The notes beneath the pieces were generated by a model, which did not search any database, was not told the DNA's origin, and saw nothing but the letters and a program-made list of their open reading frames with translations. A DNA stretch of 64,000 nucleotides from Actinopolyspora erythraea (GTDB taxonomy: Bacteria > Actinomycetota > Actinomycetes > Mycobacteriales > Pseudonocardiaceae), in the NCBI RefSeq assembly GCF_002263515.1, contig NZ_CP022752.1:1984001-2048000 (forward strand), given 5' to 3'. How positions within the stretch are numbered: the stretch's first letter is position 1; every line of letters begins with the position of its first letter. Both the position numbers and the translations under genes were made by a program. Positions 1 through 12,300 of this stretch are shown one piece after another.

Positions 1-321
1 GACGGCGCGTTCGTGCGTGGCCGCCAGCACGACGGGAGGAGCCACCCCGGCGCGGTACGCCTCCAGCCAGCGGGAGGCGCAGACGCACCAGCGGTCGCCC
101 GGCTGCAGGCCGGGGAAACCGAACTGGGGCAGCGCGGCCGTGAGGTCGTTGCCCGACTCGCGCTGCTGTTCCAGGAACTCCTTGGTGACCACCGCGCACA
201 CCGAGTGGTTTCCGGTGTCCTCCGGTCCGCTCGCGCAGCAACCGTCGCGGTAGAAGCCTGTCAGGGGATCGGTTCCGCACTCTTCGAGGGGCTCGCCGAG
301 GACGTTGCGCTCGTTGCTCAT
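1..321 (-). CDS. DUF2237 family protein (partial, 3' end outside window)
   Basis: Reading the minus strand from the ATG at 321 gives 107 residues open to the window edge, so the C-terminus is missing. The sequence starts MSNERNVLGEPLEEC and contains DPLTGFYRDGCC, GPEDTGNHSVCAVV, FGFPGLQPGDRWCVCASRW and PPVVLAATHE. This is the conserved core of DUF2237 as I know the family: small (about 120 residues), cysteine-rich, soluble, of unknown function. The several conserved cysteines suggest metal or redox chemistry, which is inference only. It is transcribed away from the GH25 gene; the 257 bases between them would hold both promoters. Family assignment is strong; no function is claimed. Confidence 0.85.
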   Translation of the reverse strand, partial: MSNERNVLGEPLEECGTDPLTGFYRDGCCASGPEDTGNHSVCAVVTKEFLEQQRESGNDLTAALPQFGFPGLQPGDRWCVCASRWLEAYRAGVAPPVVLAATHERAV

Positions 322-578
322 ACCCCCAGGATGGCAGCCGACGCGACATGGATCACCGGTGCTTCGGAACTCCGGCGACGGGGGATAGGCTCGTCGTGGT
401 GTGGTTCGGACCTCGCTGCCGCCGTTCCACGGCGACGAGCGTCGACGCGGCGAATCGATTTGGACACGTGGAGTGACGTATCGGTTCGTCGGCTACTACC
501 TACGGGGGCAATCTAGGTAGTCGTGTACGTGTTTTCCGGTGGTTACGTGCACGCTGAGTGCTGGGAGTCTGGGGACTC

Positions 579-2030
579 GTGAATACCCCCGGCCAATACA
601 ACCCCGAAGAAGACCCCCGTGAACCGGTCGGCTCTTCCGAGTCGGCAGACGCCACCGAGCGTCGAGCGAACCCGGAGCGCCCCCCGAACGCACCGGGTGC
701 TTCCACCGGTTGGCAGCGCGCCGCGCGCGGAACCGAGCGGTTCGCGCGTGACACCGCCGACCGGCTGCGCCCAGTCGCGCGTCGAACCACCGACCGGATC
801 GTTCGGTGGTTGCGGCGAGTACTGGCCACATTGGCGGCGTTGTCCGAACGTGTGGTGCGTCGGGCGGCTCCGTACGCGCGGCGCGCGCACGAGCGGCTGA
901 TCCCCGCCATCGAGAGCGCGCAGCGCCGAATCGCCCCGCTCTTGCGGCGCGTGTGGCAGCGGCTCTCCCCGACGGTCGAACGTGTCCGGCGGCGCCTCTC
1001 CCCCGCCGTGCGGCGGGTCCGCGCCGAACTCGAACCCCGGCTGGCCAAGCTGCGCGCGAAGCTGCCGGAGAGCTCCGCCCGGCACCGTGCTTCGGTGCGC
1101 AGTCGTTCGGTACAGCTGACCGCGGCTGTCGCCGCGTTCGGTGTGCTGGCGATCATCGTCGGTACGGCCGGCCCCGACACCGGCGAGCGGACGACCCCCG
1201 CCGCTCACACCGTCGAACTGCGTTCCCCCGACCAGGCGCAGTCCGAGCAGGGCGCCGATTCGGACTCCGGTCAGAGCGGGACGGGGCAGGACTCCTCCTC
1301 GTCGGAGGGGAAGCGGGACAAGGCCCTGGGGGCCACCCCGGAGCCCGGGAGCGGCCCGCACTCGGACAGCGCCCCGTCGAAGCACGAGGTCGACATACCG
1401 CCGAACGCGCACGGCATCGACGTTTCCAACCACAACGGCCCCATCGACTGGAACCAGGTGGCCGCCTCGGGTGAGCACTACGCCTTCGTGCTGGCCACCG
1501 ACGGTGGGAACTTCACCAACCCGATGTTCCAGCAGCAGTTCAACGGTGCCAAGAACGCGGGCATGCTCGCCGGTGCCTACCACTTCGGCAGGCCGAACGG
1601 TTCCGCTGTCGCGCAGGCGGACCGGCTGATGGACACCATGGGGACCATCAACGACGGACGCACCCTGCCTCCGGTGCTGGACCTGGAGGTCTCGCCCAAC
1701 ACCGGTGGTTGCTACGGCAAGACCCCGGGGCAGATGCACGCCTGGACGCAGACCTTCCTGGACCGCGTCAAGTCCAGGACCGGGGACGAGGCCATCGTCT
1801 ACGCCAACCCCTCGTTCTGGAGCACCTGCATGGCGGGCTCGCAGGCCTTCTCCGAGCACCCGCTCTGGCTGGCTTCCTACGGGGTCCCCCAGCCGAGCAT
1901 GTTCGGTGGTTGGAACGCCTACTCGTTCTGGCAGTACACCGAAAAGGGGAGCGTGCCCGGCATAACCGGCCCGGTGGACAGGAACCTGTTCCAGGGCAGC
2001 GGGGCCGATCTGCTCAAGCTCGCCCGGTGA
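579..2030 (+). CDS. Membrane-anchored GH25 family lysozyme (N-acetylmuramidase)
   Basis: About 483 residues in three parts. The first ~175 residues are very arginine-rich and helical, with repeated RR pairs, and look cytoplasmic or nucleic-acid/anionic-lipid binding. A single hydrophobic segment around residues 177-199 (AAVAAFGVLAIIVGTAG) should anchor the protein. A Ser/Gly/Gln-rich linker follows, then the GH25 domain from about residue 276 to the end. GH25 marks are HGIDVSNHNG at its start, PVLDLEV with the catalytic acid, a Trp/Tyr-rich end (FWQYTEKG) and PVDRNLF. The domain would lie outside the membrane and cleave the MurNAc-GlcNAc bond of peptidoglycan. The start is uncertain: GTG 579 is chosen over GTG 558 because purine-rich sequence precedes it. 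No operon partner; a strong hairpin follows the stop. Confidence 0.85.
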   Translation: MNTPGQYNPEEDPREPVGSSESADATERRANPERPPNAPGASTGWQRAARGTERFARDTADRLRPVARRTTDRIVRWLRRVLATLAALSERVVRRAAPYARRAHERLIPAIESAQRRIAPLLRRVWQRLSPTVERVRRRLSPAVRRVRAELEPRLAKLRAKLPESSARHRASVRSRSVQLTAAVAAFGVLAIIVGTAGPDTGERTTPAAHTVELRSPDQAQSEQGADSDSGQSGTGQDSSSSEGKRDKALGATPEPGSGPHSDSAPSKHEVDIPPNAHGIDVSNHNGPIDWNQVAASGEHYAFVLATDGGNFTNPMFQQQFNGAKNAGMLAGAYHFGRPNGSAVAQADRLMDTMGTINDGRTLPPVLDLEVSPNTGGCYGKTPGQMHAWTQTFLDRVKSRTGDEAIVYANPSFWSTCMAGSQAFSEHPLWLASYGVPQPSMFGGWNAYSFWQYTEKGSVPGITGPVDRNLFQGSGADLLKLAR

Positions 2031-2064
2031 GCCCCACCGCGCGCTCGATGACGAGCGACCGGTG

Positions 2065-2102
2065 ACGCGGGGGCGTCCACCCGAGGGTGGGCGCCCCCGC
2101 GT
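2065..2102 (+). terminator. Strong hairpin after GH25 gene
   Basis: Arms ACGCGGGGGCG and CGCCCCCGCGT pair perfectly, and an inner CCACCC/GGGTGG pairing extends the stem nearly to the loop. It starts 35 bases after the GH25 stop. There is no T-run, as is common for actinomycete terminators. Confidence 0.75.
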
Positions 2103-2298
2103 TCGTGTTCGGCGGTTTCGGGGAGTCCCGCCCGTCTTACCCCGATATGCTGTACGCAGCAGTTTCGGTTTTGCTTTCGGTGTTGTGGCCAGGAGGGTGA
2201 TCGGTGCGAGTTACCACCGGGTAAGCTTGCGCGGAGCCGGAACCGAACCATGTTCGGCCCGTTCGTTCCGCGCTGCTCCGAAGGGCGTGAGGTGAGTC

Positions 2299-3537
2299 GT
2301 GCGAATTGCGCTGCTGTCCTACCGAAGCAAGCCGCACAGCGGCGGACAGGGGATCTACGTGCGCCGCCTCAGCAGCGGGCTCGCCGAACTGGGCCACGAG
2401 GTCGAGGTCTTCTCGGGGCAGCCCTACCCGGAACTGGACGACGGAGTGCGGTTGACCCGCGTTCCCAGCCTCGACCTCTACCGCGAGCCGGACCCGTTCC
2501 GCACCCCGCACCCCCGGGAGCTGCGCGGCCCGCTCGACCTGGCCGAACTGGGGATCATGTGGTCGGCGGGGTTCCCCGAACCGCTCACGTTCAGCCTGCG
2601 CGCCGCGCGGATACTGCGCGCCCGGGCCGAGGAGTTCGACGTCGTGCACGACAACCAGTCCCTCGGCTACGGCCTGCTCGGACTGCGCCGAGCCGGAGTT
2701 CCACTGGTGGCCACCGTGCACCACCCCATCACCCACGACCGCCGCGTGGAGCTGGCCGCCGCCAAGGGGTGGCGCAAGCTCGGCGTCCGCCGCTGGTACG
2801 GGTTCCTGCGGATGCAGCGGCGGGTGGCCCGCCGGATACCGCGTGTGCTGACGGTCTCCGAGTCCTCGGCCGACGACATCGTGCGCGACTTCGCCGTCGA
2901 CCGGCGAAACCTGCGGATCGTCCCGCTGGGGGTGGACCCCGAGGTCTTCCGGCCCCCCACCCGCCCCAGAGTGCCGGGTCGGATCGTGGCCATGGCCAGC
3001 GCCGACACCCCGATGAAGGGAATAGGCACCCTGCTGGAGGCGGTGGCCAAGCTGCGTACCGAACGAGCGGTGGAACTGGTGCTGGTCGCCAGGCCGACCC
3101 CCGGTGGGCCCACCGAACGGCTGATCGATGAACTGGCCATCGGGGACGTGGTCCGCACCGTCAGCGGACTCACCGACGCGCGGCTCGCCGAGCTGTTCGG
3201 TTCCGCCGAGATCGCCTGCGTCCCCTCGCTTTACGAGGGCTTCTCGTTGCCGACCGTGGAGGCCATGGCCTGCGGTACCCCACTGGTGGCCAGCAGGGCG
3301 GGCGCCATCCCCGAAGTGGTGGGGGCCGACGGCACCACCGCCGAACTCGTGCCCCCCGGTGACGCCGAAGCGCTCGCCGCCGGGTTGGGAGCGCTGTTCG
3401 ACGCCCCCGAACGCAGGGCCGCGCTGGGGGCGGCGGGCAGGCAGCGGGTGCTCACGCACTACAGCTGGTCCTCGGTGGCCGCGGCCACGGTCGACTGCTA
3501 CGCCGAGGCGATCGAAGCAAGCAGGAAAGGGCGGTGA
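2299..3537 (+). CDS. GT4 family glycosyltransferase
   Basis: 412 residues, GTG start at 2299. The N-terminal Rossmann half has the GT-B glycine loop (KPHSGGQGIYVRRL), as in many GT4 enzymes. The C-terminal half has the donor-binding region with the EX7E motif: E313 in YEGF and E321 at the end of SLPTVE, followed by AMACGTPLVAS. GT4 enzymes are retaining and use nucleotide-sugar donors; donor and acceptor cannot be read from the sequence. No membrane segment is seen. It is followed after four bases by a methyltransferase and then by a toroid protein in an overlapping run, so the three are probably co-transcribed and make or modify one glycoconjugate (inference). Confidence 0.88.
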   Translation: MRIALLSYRSKPHSGGQGIYVRRLSSGLAELGHEVEVFSGQPYPELDDGVRLTRVPSLDLYREPDPFRTPHPRELRGPLDLAELGIMWSAGFPEPLTFSLRAARILRARAEEFDVVHDNQSLGYGLLGLRRAGVPLVATVHHPITHDRRVELAAAKGWRKLGVRRWYGFLRMQRRVARRIPRVLTVSESSADDIVRDFAVDRRNLRIVPLGVDPEVFRPPTRPRVPGRIVAMASADTPMKGIGTLLEAVAKLRTERAVELVLVARPTPGGPTERLIDELAIGDVVRTVSGLTDARLAELFGSAEIACVPSLYEGFSLPTVEAMACGTPLVASRAGAIPEVVGADGTTAELVPPGDAEALAAGLGALFDAPERRAALGAAGRQRVLTHYSWSSVAAATVDCYAEAIEASRKGR

Positions 3538-3541
3538 AGCG

Positions 3542-4259
3542 TTGCTGACGGTGGATTTCGACACGCTCGGGGTACGAGCCGGTCAGCGGGTTCTGGATCT
3601 GGGGTGTGGCGCGGGGCGCCACGCCTTCGAGCTGTACCGGCGGGGGCTTCGTGTGGTGGCCTTCGACCACGACGAAGCCGAGCTGACCGAGGTGTCCGCC
3701 ATGTTCACCGCCATGGAGCAGGCGGGTGAGGTGCCGGAGGGCGCCGAGGCCACCACCGTGCGGGGCGACGTGCTCGACCTGCCGTTTCCGGACGAGTCCT
3801 TCGACCACGTGATCGCCTCGGAGGTGATGGAGCACATCCCCGAGGACGACAAGGCGATGCACGAGCTGGTGCGGGTCCTCAAACCGGGAGGGCGGGTGTC
3901 GGTCACCGTCCCCAGCCGGTTTCCCGAGCGGATCTGCTGGGCGCTCTCCGAGGAGTACCACCGCGTCGAGGGCGGCCACGTCCGGATCTACGACAGGCGA
4001 CAGCTGTTCGGCAGGCTGCGGGCCGCCGGGCTGCGGCCGGTGCACCACCACTACGCCCACGCGCTGCACTCGCCGTACTGGTGGCTGAAGTGCGCGGTGG
4101 GGGTGAACCGCACCGACCACCCGCTGCCCCGGCTGTACCACCGCCTGCTGGTGTGGGACATGCTCAAGGCGCCCTGGATCACCAGGAGCCTGGAGCGGGC
4201 GCTCAACCCGTTGCTGGGCAAGAGCATCGTCACCTACCTCTACAAGCCGGGGGCGACCG

Positions 4260-4267
<8 letters not shown>
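3542..4267 (+). CDS. Class I SAM-dependent methyltransferase (Methyltransf_11 type)
   Basis: About 241 residues. Motif I is VLDLGCGAGRHAFEL near residue 19, followed by an acidic residue in VVAFDHDEAELTE, then GDVLDLPFPDESFDHVIASEVMEHI and the LKPGGRVSVTVPSR strand. The C-terminal third is rich in Trp, Tyr and His (HHHYAHALHSPYWWLK), as in methyltransferases acting on lipid or glycan acceptors. The start is uncertain: TTG 3542 sits 4 bases after the GT4 stop, with GTG 3551 as the alternative. The next gene overlaps its stop, which suggests translational coupling. The target is probably the product of the preceding glycosyltransferase or a precursor of it (inference). Confidence 0.85.
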
Positions 4268-6777
<2,510 letters not shown>

Positions 6778-7421
6778 CCCGTTCGGCCTCGGTGGTCGAA
6801 ACACGCCCCGTGGTCGCTGCCCGGTTCGCCCTCCGGGCGGTTCGAGGAATTCCTCCCGGAACGGCAACACGGTTTTCGGGTGGGAGTGTGGTTTTCTGCC
6901 CGCTGGGCCGATCCGCGGTCGCGAAAAAGTGTCGGGTTCCGCTTATTCGTAGGGTGATTCACCTGTTCGGAGCGTGTGGCGGCGTGGTTCGGAAACTCGG
7001 TTCCCTTTCCGTTCGATTGTCCGGTTCTTCTGGAGTCCGGCGCTTTCCCGGTTCTTGGGGGACAAGGTGGTTTCCGGGGTGAACCGGCCGGGGAAGGCGT
7101 GTGTTCGTCTCCCGGTCACACCGAGAGGATGAGTCCGTCTCCCGAGCGGTCCAGTCATCGGGGCGTCTTCGTGGGGCAGTTGGACGCTGGGGCGGTGGGT
7201 CTGGGGCGGGGTGCGGCCGAGCCTGCTCGGGTTCGGTGCGCTCCGTCAGCAGCTCGCCCTCGGGGCTGGTTCGACTCCGTTCATCCGTACCCGAAAGTCC
7301 CGTGATTTCACCGTTGGTCGGGATCCCGGTGGAGTTGTCATTCGCGTGACAACAAGATCGTCGGTCGTGCGCATCCGAATGCGCGTTGTGTCCGTTTTGA
7401 ATTCCGTGGTTCGCGGTTGTC
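6778..7421. other. Intergenic stretch, no gene seen
   Basis: About 640 bases between the acetyltransferase stop and the promoter region of the acyl-AMP ligase. The reading frames here give low-complexity, arginine/serine-rich translations without recognisable motifs. A small GCCCGG/CCGGGC hairpin at 6819-6838 could end the acetyltransferase transcript. GC content is visibly lower than in flanking genes, as in regulatory DNA. Confidence 0.6.
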
Positions 7422-7450
7422 TTGACACCGGACGTGCGGCGTGAAAAATT
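7422..7450 (+). promoter_or_regulatory. Candidate promoter of the acyl-AMP ligase-PKS operon
   Basis: A consensus -35 hexamer TTGACA (7422-7427) is followed after 17 bases by AAAATT (7445-7450), a weaker -10 matching three of six consensus positions. The start codon at 7536 lies 86 bases downstream, giving a leader of about 80 bases. Spacing is ideal; the -10 is imperfect. Confidence 0.5.
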
Positions 7451-7535
7451 CTGCCCGTCGTGGGATTCGGAATTCTCGGTTTTTCGCGTTGTTCGCTGTC
7501 GGGGATCGAGTTCCTCCGCAGCGTGGGAAGGTCTT

Positions 7536-9305
7536 ATGGAATCAACGACCGCGGAGTTCGCGTCGCAGTGTGGTGGGCAGAGCCTGACCGAGTGTCTGGA
7601 CCGCTCCGCGAGGGAGCGACCGGACGCGACCGCGATCACCTTCGTCGACTACGAGGCGAGCGGGGACGGCCTGGCCAGGTCGCTGACCGTCGCCGAACTG
7701 CACCGCCGGGTCCGTGCGGTGGCGTCGTGGACGGCACACCACTGCGGACCGGGGGAGCGGGTGGCGATCCTCGCCCCGCAGGGGATCGACTACGTGGTCG
7801 GCTTCCTGGGAGCCATCCGGGCCGGGACGATAGCCGTCCCGTTGTTCCAGCCCGACATGCCCGGTCAGCGGGGCAGGCTCGCGGCCGTGCTCGACGACTG
7901 CGAACCGGCCGGCGTGCTCACCACCAAGGAGGTGTTCGGCCGGGTCCGCGAGGTACTCGGGCAGCGTGGCTTCGGTGCGCCTCCCGAATGCCTGGCGGTC
8001 GACGCCCCCCAGGAGGACTGGTTCCCCGAGCGACTCCCCGCCCCGGTGTCGGCGGACGATGTCGCCTATCTGCAGTACACCTCCGGTTCCACTCGTGTGC
8101 CCGCTGGCGTGCGGATCACCCACGCCAACGTGGTCGCCAACGCCCGGCAGGCCCTGTCCGCCTACTTCGGTGACCGCGTCGAGGGCGGCGCCGCCGTCAG
8201 CTGGTTGCCGTTGTTCCACGACATGGGGCTGGTGCTCTCCGTGGCGGCGCCCGTGGTGGGCGGAATCAGATCCGTGCTCATGGATCCCACCGCGTTCCTG
8301 CGGCGGCCGGGTCGCTGGCTGCACCAGCTCTCGGCGAACCCGCGCTGCATCACGGCCGCCCCCAACTTCGCCTTCGACTACACCGCGGCCAGGGTGACCG
8401 AGCGTGAGAAGAGCCGCACGAGGCTGGACCGGGTGATCTCGATGATCAACGGCAGCGAGCCGGTGCGGCCGTCGACGGTGGAGCGGTTCAACCGGGCCTT
8501 CGAATCCTGTGGTCTGCGGCCGGAGGCGCACCGTTCCTCGTTCGGGCTCGCGGAGGCGACGGTGTTCGTTTCCACCACCCCGGCCGGTTCCCCGCCACGG
8601 AGCGTTCGATTCGACCGGGATTCCCTCGGGAAGGGGATCGCCGTGGCCGCGGCGGGGAACGCCACCTCGAGCACGCTGGTCTCCTGCGGTCGGCCGCTCG
8701 GGCAGCGGGTCGCGATCGTCGACCCCGAGTCGCACCACCGACTCCCCGACACGACCGTGGGCGAGATCTGGGTGCACGGACCCAACACCGGACAGGGCTA
8801 CTGGAACCGGACGGGCCCGGAGGAGGGCGAGGTCTTCCGGGCGAGGCTGCGCGACCCCGGGGAACTGCCGGAAACCGGATGGCTGCGCACCGGGGACCTC
8901 GGCGTGCGCTACGAGGACGAACTGTTCGTGACGGGAAGGATCAAGGACCTGATCGTCCTCGACGGCCGGAACCACTACCCGCAGGACCTCGAACAGACGG
9001 TGGAACTGCACCCCGCGGTGCGCAAGCACCACACCGCGGCGTTCGCGGTCACCGTCGACGAGACCGAACGAGTGGTGGTGGCCGCCGAGTACTCCCGGTC
9101 GCTGCCGCCCGAACAACGGGACTCCCCCGAAATCAGCGCTGCCCTGCGCGGTGAGATCGCCGCCGCGCACGGCGTGCGGGTGCACGAGGTGCTGCTGCTC
9201 GAACCGGACACCGTTCCCCGCACTTCGAGCGGCAAGGTGGCGCGCGCCGCCTGCAGGCAGCACTACCTGGACGGCGAGTTGGGCCCGGAGAACACACATG
9301 ACTGA
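7536..9305 (+). CDS. Fatty acyl-AMP ligase (FadD32-like FAAL)
   Basis: 589 residues from ATG 7536, preceded by GGGAAGG. The adenylation motif YLQYTSGSTRVPAGV is of FAAL type and close to my memory of FadD32. Further motifs: WLPLFHDMGL, ITAAPNFAFDY, INGSEPVRPSTVERF, SSFGLAEATVFV, TGWLRTGDLG, GRIKDLIVLDGRNHYPQDLE and the C-terminal lysine region PRTSSGKVARAACR. FAALs activate a free fatty acid as acyl-AMP and pass it to an acyl carrier domain, not to CoA. The acceptor is very likely the N-terminal ACP of the PKS encoded next, whose ATG at 9298 overlaps this gene's stop by 8 bases. The pair corresponds to FadD32-Pks13 in mycobacteria (inference from order and motifs). Confidence 0.9.
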   Translation: MESTTAEFASQCGGQSLTECLDRSARERPDATAITFVDYEASGDGLARSLTVAELHRRVRAVASWTAHHCGPGERVAILAPQGIDYVVGFLGAIRAGTIAVPLFQPDMPGQRGRLAAVLDDCEPAGVLTTKEVFGRVREVLGQRGFGAPPECLAVDAPQEDWFPERLPAPVSADDVAYLQYTSGSTRVPAGVRITHANVVANARQALSAYFGDRVEGGAAVSWLPLFHDMGLVLSVAAPVVGGIRSVLMDPTAFLRRPGRWLHQLSANPRCITAAPNFAFDYTAARVTEREKSRTRLDRVISMINGSEPVRPSTVERFNRAFESCGLRPEAHRSSFGLAEATVFVSTTPAGSPPRSVRFDRDSLGKGIAVAAAGNATSSTLVSCGRPLGQRVAIVDPESHHRLPDTTVGEIWVHGPNTGQGYWNRTGPEEGEVFRARLRDPGELPETGWLRTGDLGVRYEDELFVTGRIKDLIVLDGRNHYPQDLEQTVELHPAVRKHHTAAFAVTVDETERVVVAAEYSRSLPPEQRDSPEISAALRGEIAAAHGVRVHEVLLLEPDTVPRTSSGKVARAACRQHYLDGELGPENTHD

Positions 9306-12300
9306 GCACTCGGAGCTCGGCGAGTGGCTGGTGCACCGCATCGCCGAACGCGCCGGCCTGAACCCCGCGCGGATCGAAACCGACAGACCGTTCGACGAGT
9401 TCGGACTCTCCTCCCGCGACGTCGTGGAGCTGTCCGGCGAACTGGAAACCCTGCTGGACAGGTCGCTTCCCACTACGCTGCTGTGGGAGTTCCCGACGAT
9501 CGAGCGGTTGACCGAGGCACTGACCGGCATCGGTTCCAGCACCTCCACGGCGCCCGGCCCCGCCCCCGGTGAACCGATCGCGGTCGTCGGCCTCGGCTGC
9601 CGCTTCCCGGGAGCGACCGGTCCGGAACGCTTCTGGGAGCTGTTGTGCTCCGGCACCGACGCCGTCGGAACGGTCCCCCCGGAGCGCTGGCGGGACTTCG
9701 CTCCCGGGCAGCGGATCGTGCTGGACGAACTTCCCACCTCCGGCGGGTACCTGGACGACGTCGCCGCCTTCGACGCGGAGTTCTTCGAGATCTCCCCGCG
9801 CGAGGCAGAGGTCATGGACCCGCAGCAGCGGTTGCTGCTCGAAGTGAGTTGGGAGGCGTTGGAGCACGCGGGGGTGGTGCCCGAGCGGTTGCGCGGTTCG
9901 GACACCGGCGTCTTCGTCGGGGCCTCCTCGACCGAGTACAGCCACCTGACCACGAGGGACCTCGGATCGGTCGACGCGTGGACCGGTACGGGCGGTGCCA
10001 TGAGCGTGATCGCCAACCGCCTGTCGTACCTGTTGGATCTGCGCGGGCCGAGCATGGCCGTGGACACCGCGTGCTCCTCCTCGCTGGTCGCGCTGCACCA
10101 GGCGTGCGCGAGCCTGCGTTCGGGGGAGAGCCGCACCGCCCTGGCCGGTGGGGTCAACCTCCTGCTGTCCCCAGCGGTCACGGCCAACTTCCACAGCGCC
10201 GGCGCGCTCGCGGCCGACGGGCGGTGCAAACCCTTCGACGCGGCCGCCGACGGCATAGTCCGAGGCGAGGGGTGCGGCGTCGTCGTGCTCAAGCCGCTGT
10301 CCGAGGCCAACCGGGACGGTGACCGGGTGCACGCGGTCATCCGCGGTTCGGCGGTCAACTCGGACGGTCGTTCCAACGGGCTGATGGCGCCGAACCCCTC
10401 GGCCCAGGTGGAGCTGCTGCGTTCGGCCTACTCCGCCGCCGAGCTCGATCCGGGCGTGGTGGACTACGTGGAGGCCCACGGGACGGGAACCCTGCTGGGG
10501 GACCCCATCGAGGCGTCCGCGCTGGGAACCGTGCTGGGGGCCGCGCGCACGTCCGACCGGCCACTGCTGCTCGGTTCGGTCAAGTCCAACCTGGGGCACC
10601 TGGAGGCCGCGGCGGGCATCGCCGGGATCATCAAGGTCGTGCTGGCGATGCGGCACGGTCGGTTGCCAGCCACGCCGCACTACCGCACCCCCAATCCCCA
10701 CATCTCCTTCGAGCGGGAGGGGTTGCGGGTGGTGGAGTCGCCCCGTCGCTGGCCGGAGTACTCCGGCGTCGCCCGCGCGGGGGTGTCCGGTTTCGGCTTC
10801 GGCGGGACCAACGCGCACGTGGCCCTGGAGTCCTGGCCGGAAGCACCCGTCGGTGCGGACGAGGACACCGGACCGCACACGCTGTTCCTGTCCGGTGACA
10901 CCGAATCGCGGCTGCGGCAGACGGCGGCACGGTTGGCCGAACGGCTGCGGGACCCGGGACAGCACGACACGTCCCTCACCGACATCGCCCACACCCTGCT
11001 GCGCCACCGCGGCCAGCGGTGGCGACGCGGTGCGGTGGTGGGGCGGGACCGCGCGCACCTCGCCGAGGGGCTGGACGCGCTCGCCACCGGGGACACCGCC
11101 GCCGGGGTGGTGCGTGGCCACACCGGGGCAGGCAGCGCCCCTGTCTGGGTGTTCTCCGGCTACGGCTCGCAGTGGCCGGGGATGTGCCGCGAACTGTTGC
11201 GCGACGAACCCGCCTTCGCGGAGTCACTGCGGCGGAACGACACCGAGTTCCGAGCCGTGGCCGGATTCTCGTTGTACGAGGCGCTGGCAGCGGGCGAGGA
11301 GCTGCACGGGTTGTACCGGACCCAGCTCGGGCTGTTCGGTACCCAGCTCGCGCTCGCGGAGCTGTGGCGTTCCCGGGGAGCGAGTCCGGGAGCCGTCATC
11401 GGGCACTCCATGGGTGAGGTGGCCGCAGCCGTGGTCGCCGGAGCTCTGGACCACGGATCCGGGTTGCGGGTCATGGCGACCCGAACCGGGCTGCTGGCCG
11501 AGATGGAGTCCTCCGGTGGGGGAGCGATGGCGGTGCTGGAGGGTTCGCCGGAGGAGGTCGACGAACTGGCCGACTGGTTCCCCGGTGTGGTGGTGGCCGT
11601 GCACACCTCCTCCCGGCGGTGCACGGTGGCGGGCCCGGCCGACGAGGTCGAGCTGATAGCCGGGCACTTCCTGCGGCACGACCGCGTGGCGCGGGTGCTC
11701 GACGTCTCCGGGGCGGGGCACACCGCCGCCGTGGATCCGCTGCTGGACAGGTTGCGCGCCGAGCTCGCCGACCTCGCGCCCGCCGTGCCGGGAACCACCG
11801 TGTACAGCACGGTCGAGCGGGACCCGGCGTGGGTCCCTGCGTTCGACGCCGACTACTGGGCGCGGAACCTGCGCCACCCGGTGCTGTTGGACCGGGCCGT
11901 GCGGGCGGCGGTGGCCGACGGGTTCGACACCTTCGTCGAGGTGTCCCCGCACCCGATAGTCACGGGCGGGATCGAGGAGTCGGTCCTGGACTCCGGGGCG
12001 CGGGAACCGGTACTGGTGTTCACCTCCCGGCGGGACAGCGACGAGACGGCCACCTTCCGCGAGAACCTCGCCCGGCTGTACGTCAACGGACGGATCCCCG
12101 AACCGCTCGGGTACCCGACGGGCGAGATCGCCGAGCTGCCGCTACCGGTCTGGCAGCACGAGCGGTACTGGACCCCCGTGGACAGGACGAGCGCGACGTC
12201 GGGAGAGCACCGGCTGCTGGGGCACCACGTGGAACTGCCGGACGGGCGGCACGCCTGGCAGGGCGAGATCGGGACGAACTCGCTTCCCTGGCTGGGTGAC

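Noticed and set aside
13-516. Plus-strand frame at the window start
   Set aside because: It is antisense to the DUF2237 gene, whose minus-strand reading matches a known family closely.
7542-10376. Minus-strand open frame of 944 residues opposite the acyl-AMP ligase
   Set aside because: Antisense shadow of a well-supported gene, composition unlike real proteins, no motif.
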